64,000 bases of DNA. Source: Vibrio splendidus 12E03 (GTDB lineage Bacteria > Pseudomonadota > Gammaproteobacteria > Enterobacterales > Vibrionaceae). Positions 58,985-64,000 of the stretch are shown one piece after another. Location: NCBI RefSeq assembly GCF_000272105.2, contig NZ_AJZD02000268.1, forward strand, positions 1-64,000, given 5' to 3'. Numbering within the stretch: the stretch's first letter is position 1; each line of letters opens with the position of its first letter. A program made the translations under genes and the position numbers. The notes beneath the pieces were generated by a model. The model made no database searches. It had not been told where the DNA came from and saw only the letters and a program-made list of their open reading frames with translations.

Positions 58985-59869
58985 ATGAAGATACCTAAAA
59001 GAATACAGCCTTTAGTTGACGATGGTTTGGTCGACGAGGTGACAAGCCAACTCATGAGTGGCAAAGAAGCATCGGTGTACATCGTACGCTGCGGCGATAC
59101 GATCCGTTGTGCTAAGGTATATAAGGAAATTAGCCAACGCAGCTTTAAAAAAGCGACCGCGTATCGTGAAGGCCGAAAAGTCCGAAATAGCCGCCGTGCT
59201 CGAGCGATGGAAAAAGGCTCTGGCTTTGGTCGTGAACAACAAGAAAAGGTTTGGCAGAGTGCCGAAGTGGATGCCTTATACAAACTGGCAGAAGCGGGCG
59301 TACGTGTGCCTGTCCCTTACGGTTGCTTTGATGGCGTGCTGCTTATGGAACTGGTCACTGACGATGATGGTTATGTTGCACCACGTTTGAACGATGTCGT
59401 GATGTCAGCAGAGCAAGCGATCGAAGACCACGCCGTGATGATGACTTACGTAGTTAAAATGCTGTGTGTTGGTTTGATCCATGGTGACTTGTCTGAGTTC
59501 AACGTATTGGTGGATGAGTACGGCCCAGTAATTATCGATCTACCGCAAGCGGTTGACGCTTCGGCGAACAACAACGCTGAGTGGATGCTGGCTCGTGACA
59601 TCAATAACATCCGTGATTATTACGCTCAGTTTGCTCCTGAATTGGCGAAAACCGAGTATGCCAAGGAAATGTGGGCGCTGTACGAGAAAGGCGACTTAAA
59701 GCCAGACAGCAAGCTGACGGGTGAGTTTACGGAAACGGACGACTTGGCTGATATCGAAGCCATCATGCAAGAGATAGACGCTGCGCGAACTGAAGAGCAA
59801 CACCGACGTGAACGTGCGAAAGAAGAAAAAGAAGGTGTCGATGACAGCAAGTTCAATTGGGCTGAGTAA
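58985..59869 (+). CDS. RIO1-family serine kinase
   Basis: A protein of about 294 residues of the atypical RIO kinase fold. It has a glycine-poor ATP site GKEASVYIVRC, catalytic loop H166-G-D168 in LIHGDLSEFNVLV, and metal-binding IIDLPQAVD in place of DFG. The C-terminal tail is highly charged (EEQHRRERAKEEKEG). In eukaryotes RIO kinases mature the small ribosomal subunit; the bacterial role is unknown. I start at ATG 58985; ATG 58970 is possible. Confidence 0.88.
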   Translation: MKIPKRIQPLVDDGLVDEVTSQLMSGKEASVYIVRCGDTIRCAKVYKEISQRSFKKATAYREGRKVRNSRRARAMEKGSGFGREQQEKVWQSAEVDALYKLAEAGVRVPVPYGCFDGVLLMELVTDDDGYVAPRLNDVVMSAEQAIEDHAVMMTYVVKMLCVGLIHGDLSEFNVLVDEYGPVIIDLPQAVDASANNNAEWMLARDINNIRDYYAQFAPELAKTEYAKEMWALYEKGDLKPDSKLTGEFTETDDLADIEAIMQEIDAARTEEQHRRERAKEEKEGVDDSKFNWAE

Positions 59870-59944
59870 TCGTGATCATCAGTTTTGATCTTGTGCTAGA
59901 TATCAACCAAACGCCTTAAAAAACTGAGGCGTTCTTTCAAAAAA

Positions 59945-59981
59945 CAACCCAATGGAGCCTCAACTCTGTTGGGTTTTCTTT
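59945..59981 (+). terminator. RIO kinase terminator
   Basis: AACCCAA / TTGGGTT followed by a T-rich stretch. Confidence 0.72.
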
Positions 59982-60015
59982 TTTAGCACTAACGAAAGAC
60001 GGCAACTCGTATCAA

Positions 60016-60756
60016 CTACCAATTTAACTGCTCGCCATCATAAGCGTAGAAGTGCCCACTTTTGTCCGGTGTGGCAGTGCGAATGATATCGACTAATTGA
60101 TGGGCGACATAGCTCGATTCGAACAACTTGCCTTCAGGGACATTGGTCTGAAAAGGCTTCGACAGAGCGGTGTCTGTCGTGCCCGGGTGCAGAGCCAACA
60201 CGGTGCCTTTCTTAATGGTGCGTTGCCATTCTATCGACATGGTTTTGATGAACATGTTGAGGGCTGCTTTCGATGAGCGATAGCTATACCAACCGCCTAA
60301 TCTGTTGTCTGAAATGCTACCTACCTTTGCGGATACCACAGCAAATTTTGGATTGTCACTCGCTCTAAGAATCGGCGTGAAGTGCTTTGCCAATAATAAG
60401 CTCGGTAGGGTGTTCACAGAGATGTTTTTGAGGAAAAAATCAGGGTCGATGGACGACAAGTTTTTCTCCGGTCCAAGATCTGGAGTGTGGAGCATACCCA
60501 CGCAGTTGATCAACCAATCAAGTTGCTCAAACTCAGAACTCAAACGCTTAATATCAGCTTCGTTGGTCGCGTCGACTTTGTGCCAGCTCAAGCGATTGTT
60601 TTCTAGTTCCGGCTGTTGAGAGTGGTAAGTCGCGTCTACATGCACATCAAGAAAATCAAACCGAGAGAGCTCAGATAATAGGTGTTTAACCACAGCGAAA
60701 CCAATACCGCCACTCCCACCGACCACTAATATGTGTAATCTGAGTTGCTCCACCAT
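60016..60756 (-). CDS. Short-chain dehydrogenase/reductase
   Basis: A 246-residue Rossmann enzyme. Cofactor motif GGSGGIGFAV near residue 13, NCVG in place of NNAG, catalytic Tyr and Lys in YSYRSSKAAL. It resembles CsgA-like SDRs that often accompany cryptochrome genes. It is last in an operon; its ATG overlaps the photolyase TAA by one base (TAATG). The substrate is unknown. Confidence 0.88.
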   Translation of the reverse strand: MVEQLRLHILVVGGSGGIGFAVVKHLLSELSRFDFLDVHVDATYHSQQPELENNRLSWHKVDATNEADIKRLSSEFEQLDWLINCVGMLHTPDLGPEKNLSSIDPDFFLKNISVNTLPSLLLAKHFTPILRASDNPKFAVVSAKVGSISDNRLGGWYSYRSSKAALNMFIKTMSIEWQRTIKKGTVLALHPGTTDTALSKPFQTNVPEGKLFESSYVAHQLVDIIRTATPDKSGHFYAYDGEQLNW

Positions 60757-62327
60757 TATAAGTTCTCCAAGTTTGTGATTCGTTGCTCAGCGGTATCGAG
60801 AATCGCTTGTTGTGATTGCTCGTCCATGTTGTCCCAAGAGCGATATAACATGCCCATGCGTGGGTTGCGGTTTAACGCATCGCGGTGTTGGTTCATAAAG
60901 CGCCAATACAAGCTATTGAAAGGGCAAGATTGTTCGCCGCTGCGTTCTTTTATCTTGTAGTGACAGCCTTTGCAGTAGTCACTCATGCGGTTGATATAGG
61001 AACCGCTGGCAGAGTATGGTTTGGTTCCGACGATCCCGCCATCCGCAAACAGTGCCATACCTCGCGTATTTGGCATTTCAACCCACTCAATCGCGTCGAC
61101 GTAAATACCAAGGTACCAACTGTCTACTTGGTGAGGGTCTATACCCGTGATTAAACAGAAGTTGCCAGTGATCATTAACCTTTGGATGTGGTGCGCGTAA
61201 GCAAATTCAAGAGACTGGTCAATCGCATGCTTCATGCAGTTCATCTTGGTTTGTCCATCCCAAAAGTAATGGGGAAGGTTGTTGTTTGCTGAGTATTGGT
61301 TTTTGTTGGAGTAAGCAGGCATGTTCGCCCAATAGACGGCGCGTATGTATTCACGCCACCCCAGTATTTGGCGTACAAACCCTTCGATCTGTGCAATGTC
61401 GATGCTTGGTTTATCTGGTGAACTGTCTCGAAGACAGGATGATTGGTGGGCCGACAGTGCTGCATCAATCACTTCTTTAGGGCTCAACAGTTTACTGTTC
61501 AACGAAAACGAAATACGGCTATGATACAAGCTCCATTTAGATTCGTGCTCTGTCGTCATCGCATCTTGAAACTGCCCAAATAACGGTAAGCAAACTTGGC
61601 AGAAATGGGCGAGCAAAGACAAGCTTTGTGCGCGGTTCACCGGCCATAATAATTGGCTGCTAACTTGACCAATGGTTTGCACTTGGTGGCGCTCGATACG
61701 CTGCAAAATGTCTGTTATGTCATTGGTAAACATCAAAGGCTGAGGCAGGTTTTCGATGTCTTGTTTCTTGAGTTTCTTTCGATTGTTCGCGTCGTAATTC
61801 CATTTGCCGCCAACTGGCTTTCCGTCTTCTAGTAAAATGTCGAAACGCTTTCTCATTCGGCGATAGAAGTGTTCCATCATGATGTGTTTGTCTTTTGGAA
61901 ACTGTTGTTCGATCTCCTCGAATGGAAAGAGGAAGTGTTCGGTATCACAACAACCTTTGGTTGCATTGGTGAGCTTGAGCTTGTTCATCTGCTCTAAGAG
62001 GCGATATTCATCTGGCCTTTGATATTCAAACTTCTCTGCGCCGAATTCGTGTACATAGTGCTTTAGAAGTGTATCTAGGTTTTCAAATTGCGTTGTGTCG
62101 TCAAGAGTGAGGTGGAGTACTTGATGGCCTTGTTCTTTGAGTCCGTCAGCGAAGTAACCCATCGCACAGAAAAACGCGGCCACTTTTTGAATGTGAGATG
62201 CGACATAATCCGTTTCTTGTTTGAGCTCAGCAATGATGTAAATAACGTCATCGTTAACCTGTCGAAACCATGAGTGCTCTATATTTAGCTGGTCTCCTAA
62301 TACAAGTCGTACCGTTTTAAATTTCAT
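60756..62327 (-). CDS. FeS-type bacterial (6-4) photolyase / FeS-BCP
   Basis: A 523-residue cryptochrome/photolyase of the iron-sulfur group (PhrB type). Candidate [4Fe-4S] ligands C364, C452, C455 and C468 have spacings 88, 3 and 13, the same as Agrobacterium PhrB by memory. The N-terminal antenna domain starts VRLVLGDQLN and the FAD domain includes GWREYIRAVYW and GNFCLITG. It should repair (6-4) photoproducts with blue light. It overlaps the upstream cryptochrome stop by four bases (ATGA). Confidence 0.93.
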   Translation of the reverse strand: MKFKTVRLVLGDQLNIEHSWFRQVNDDVIYIIAELKQETDYVASHIQKVAAFFCAMGYFADGLKEQGHQVLHLTLDDTTQFENLDTLLKHYVHEFGAEKFEYQRPDEYRLLEQMNKLKLTNATKGCCDTEHFLFPFEEIEQQFPKDKHIMMEHFYRRMRKRFDILLEDGKPVGGKWNYDANNRKKLKKQDIENLPQPLMFTNDITDILQRIERHQVQTIGQVSSQLLWPVNRAQSLSLLAHFCQVCLPLFGQFQDAMTTEHESKWSLYHSRISFSLNSKLLSPKEVIDAALSAHQSSCLRDSSPDKPSIDIAQIEGFVRQILGWREYIRAVYWANMPAYSNKNQYSANNNLPHYFWDGQTKMNCMKHAIDQSLEFAYAHHIQRLMITGNFCLITGIDPHQVDSWYLGIYVDAIEWVEMPNTRGMALFADGGIVGTKPYSASGSYINRMSDYCKGCHYKIKERSGEQSCPFNSLYWRFMNQHRDALNRNPRMGMLYRSWDNMDEQSQQAILDTAEQRITNLENL

Positions 62328-63700
62328 AATGCGTCCTGGTTTGTGAGGCTTGTTGTGACTGCGTTACCGCCTGACCATTGATTGATGAAGGCATGGTCTG
62401 GGTCGTACATTTCAGTCTGCTTGGCCAAATCAAAATGGCGTGATTTAGGTTGTAATTGGTTTTTCGTCTGGTTGTTGCGGGCGGGTTGATTGAGAGCCCC
62501 GGCGATATACGCCCAATTTCCCCAATTAGATGCCACGTCATAGTCGACAAGTTGGCTTTCGAAATAGGCCGCGCCGTGTCGCCAGTCGACGCCCAACTCA
62601 TAAATCAAACAGCTTGCGGCTAACTGCCTTCCGCGATTGGACATGTAGCCAGTCGCATTAAGTTGGCGCATACATGCATCGACAATCGGGTAGTTGGTGT
62701 TACCGCTCTTCCATTTGGAAAAATTAAGGCTTGCCGATTGAGTGCTACTCTCTGCTATAACGGGGTTTGTGTATGAGCCTGTAAATAACGATGCCTTCAA
62801 CGACATGCACTTCCAATAAAAATACTCTCGCCACAACAGCTCGAAATAGATCCAGTAGGTTGAATCATTGGAACCATTATGCGACTCAAATCGCGTGAGG
62901 TGTCTGCAGATTGTTTTTGGTGAGACACAACCTGATGCGAGCCACGGTGAAAACTTGGTCGAGTTCTCGACGCCATCCAACGCATTCCGAGTCTGTTTAT
63001 AGCAGATCGCGTAATTGCGTGAGAAGTAGTGATCGAGATGTATTAATCCCGATGTTTCACCGCCTTTAAAGCTTTGCTCGCTCGCCAAATCACCCGTCAT
63101 AAAAAGGGAGGTTTCTGAGTGACAGTGTGACGTTTTTGTTAGGTCTGGTGCTGGTGGTAACGTCGTTATGGTCAAACTTTGTGTATCGACAGACAAGTGT
63201 TCGATGAGTTTTCTGAATTTGGTAAACGAGCGGGGTAATTTGTCTAACGTAAAAGGGAAGTCATCGAGCTCAAACAAAGTCGAGTTATGAGATTGAATCG
63301 CAGTTAAGTTCGGGCAGTCAGCCAACGTTGATTGCACTAGCTGTTGCTCGTCGTAGCTACAATGAACATTTGCAAACAAGTGAGTGACGTTTAGATCAGA
63401 GATAATCTCGTTGAGCGAGTATTTAATGTTACCGCTTTTATCTTGGTCTTGTGTAAGGACGATCAGTGTTTGTTCTAGGTCGTTCAGGTTAGCCTTAAGA
63501 TCGCTTATCGATTGTGAAATGAAAGCTATGCGTTGAGCGCCATATTGCTGTTCTTGGGCGAGCTGTGCTGAGTAGTGAGACAGAAGCGGTTCGACAACCA
63601 CACAAACGAGCTCATCGACGATTTGGCTTGCTTGGTAAAGTAGCGCATTGTCGTTGGTTCTTAAGTCGTTTGTAAAAAGATACAGGCCAATCTTTTTCAT
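62324..63700 (-). CDS. DASH-type cryptochrome
   Basis: A 458-residue flavoprotein with photolyase antenna domain (LYLFTNDLRTNDNALL) and FAD domain (FSPWLASGCVSP, ELLWREYFYW, NWGNWAYIAG). The DASH family repairs cyclobutane dimers in single-stranded DNA and may signal light. ATG 63700 has GGAAG upstream. It is first in an operon with an FeS photolyase and an SDR, so the set is a light-damage unit. Confidence 0.93.
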   Translation of the reverse strand: MKKIGLYLFTNDLRTNDNALLYQASQIVDELVCVVVEPLLSHYSAQLAQEQQYGAQRIAFISQSISDLKANLNDLEQTLIVLTQDQDKSGNIKYSLNEIISDLNVTHLFANVHCSYDEQQLVQSTLADCPNLTAIQSHNSTLFELDDFPFTLDKLPRSFTKFRKLIEHLSVDTQSLTITTLPPAPDLTKTSHCHSETSLFMTGDLASEQSFKGGETSGLIHLDHYFSRNYAICYKQTRNALDGVENSTKFSPWLASGCVSPKTICRHLTRFESHNGSNDSTYWIYFELLWREYFYWKCMSLKASLFTGSYTNPVIAESSTQSASLNFSKWKSGNTNYPIVDACMRQLNATGYMSNRGRQLAASCLIYELGVDWRHGAAYFESQLVDYDVASNWGNWAYIAGALNQPARNNQTKNQLQPKSRHFDLAKQTEMYDPDHAFINQWSGGNAVTTSLTNQDAL

Positions 63701-63893
63701 TACTTCCACTCGGCGATTTGTTAATTATTAGACGCTTACGAGTTGATAAGCTGACAAGATCACAAATTTCTACTCTAAGTGGGTAATAGCAGATTTCGGT
63801 CAGGATCAGGGTGTTGAAGAGGGTATCAAGCCAACCAATAATACCGATAGAGGTTGGTAATGCAGGCTAGTTTTGAGTGTCGAACTGCAGCTT

Positions 63894-64000
63894 CTATTCC
63901 ATAGGAACAACGAGAATATCGATAGGGGAAGTATCGATGATCTGTTTAGAATGGGAGATGAGCTTATGCCAAAAATCATGGTGATGGCCACATAGCAATA
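63894..64000 (-). CDS. uspA: Universal stress protein UspA, 3' end only
   Basis: The last 35 codons of a gene cut by the window edge. On the minus strand the frame ends CGHHHDFWHKLISHSK, then DTSPIDILVVPME and TAG. This is the C-terminus of UspA (E. coli: CGHHQDFWSKLMSSARQ, VDMLIVP). The rest lies outside. A different frame here shows a 61-codon ORF that is a shadow. Confidence 0.88.
   Translation of the reverse strand, partial: LLCGHHHDFWHKLISHSKQIIDTSPIDILVVPME

Noticed and set aside
63806..63991. 61-codon minus-strand ORF at the right edge
   Set aside because: It is a shadow of the true uspA frame, whose C-terminal sequence is recognisable.

Overview
The window is chromosomal DNA of a marine Vibrio, most likely near the V. 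splendidus/V. harveyi part of the genus. The evidence is the quorum-sensing pair luxPQ, two Qrr small RNAs with LuxO sites and sigma-54 promoters, rhlE, hcp-hcr, yeeX, yceH, a DASH cryptochrome and many c-di-GMP proteins. Base composition looks like the mid-40s percent GC by eye. I saw no tRNA, rRNA, CRISPR array, prophage or complete transposase gene.

Layout. 1-9.6 kb: a DUF3541-type secreted protein, a CHASE-GGDEF diguanylate cyclase, the DEAD-box helicase RhlE, the first Qrr RNA, a short-chain-acyl-type XRE regulator (DUF3612) divergent from a small protein that looks like only the clasp domain of malate synthase G, a second diguanylate cyclase and a cold-shock protein. 9.6-14.5 kb: codBA for cytosine salvage, a second Qrr RNA on the minus strand, and a yiaV/yiaW-like membrane-fusion pair. 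14.5-24 kb: an AraC regulator, urea transporter, PNPOx-like protein divergent from a MocR regulator, a YjeH-type exporter divergent from Lrp and LysR regulators, a LysE exporter and a lipoprotein hydrolase. 24-29 kb: hcp-hcr for nitrosative stress behind a sigma-54 promoter with NorR-like sites, then a long-form GAPDH. 29.6-39.3 kb: a hybrid kinase, small conserved genes, yeeX, yceH, yhbQ and luxPQ. 39.3-47.7 kb: PilZ protein, HopJ family, a DUF1289-CWC fusion, yegD, a porin, a FAH-family enzyme, a LysE exporter and a phosphohexomutase. 48-52 kb: a damaged aa3-type oxidase operon (coxB, frameshifted coxA, cox11) ended by a 266-bp MITE with a 7-bp target duplication. 52-64 kb: GNAT, argO, a broken outer-membrane barrel gene, sbcDC, DUF2256, a RIO kinase, an SDR-photolyase-cryptochrome operon, and the 3' end of uspA cut by the window edge.

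How the parts fit. Three parts of the AI-2 quorum circuit are here: the receptor LuxP, the sensor kinase LuxQ, and two output RNAs with the LuxO-sigma54 promoter layout; luxO, luxU and the LuxR-type regulator are not in the window. Two diguanylate cyclases and a PilZ protein add c-di-GMP signalling. Several loci are divergent regulator/target pairs: DUF3612 with the malate-synthase-like protein, AraC with yiaWV-like, MocR with PNPOx, and Lrp with YjeH. The most unusual items are the stand-alone malate synthase clasp protein with its 14-bp operator repeats, the two Qrr genes about 7 kb apart, and the decay of the cox operon (frameshift, MITE at the cox11 stop codon, no coxC next).
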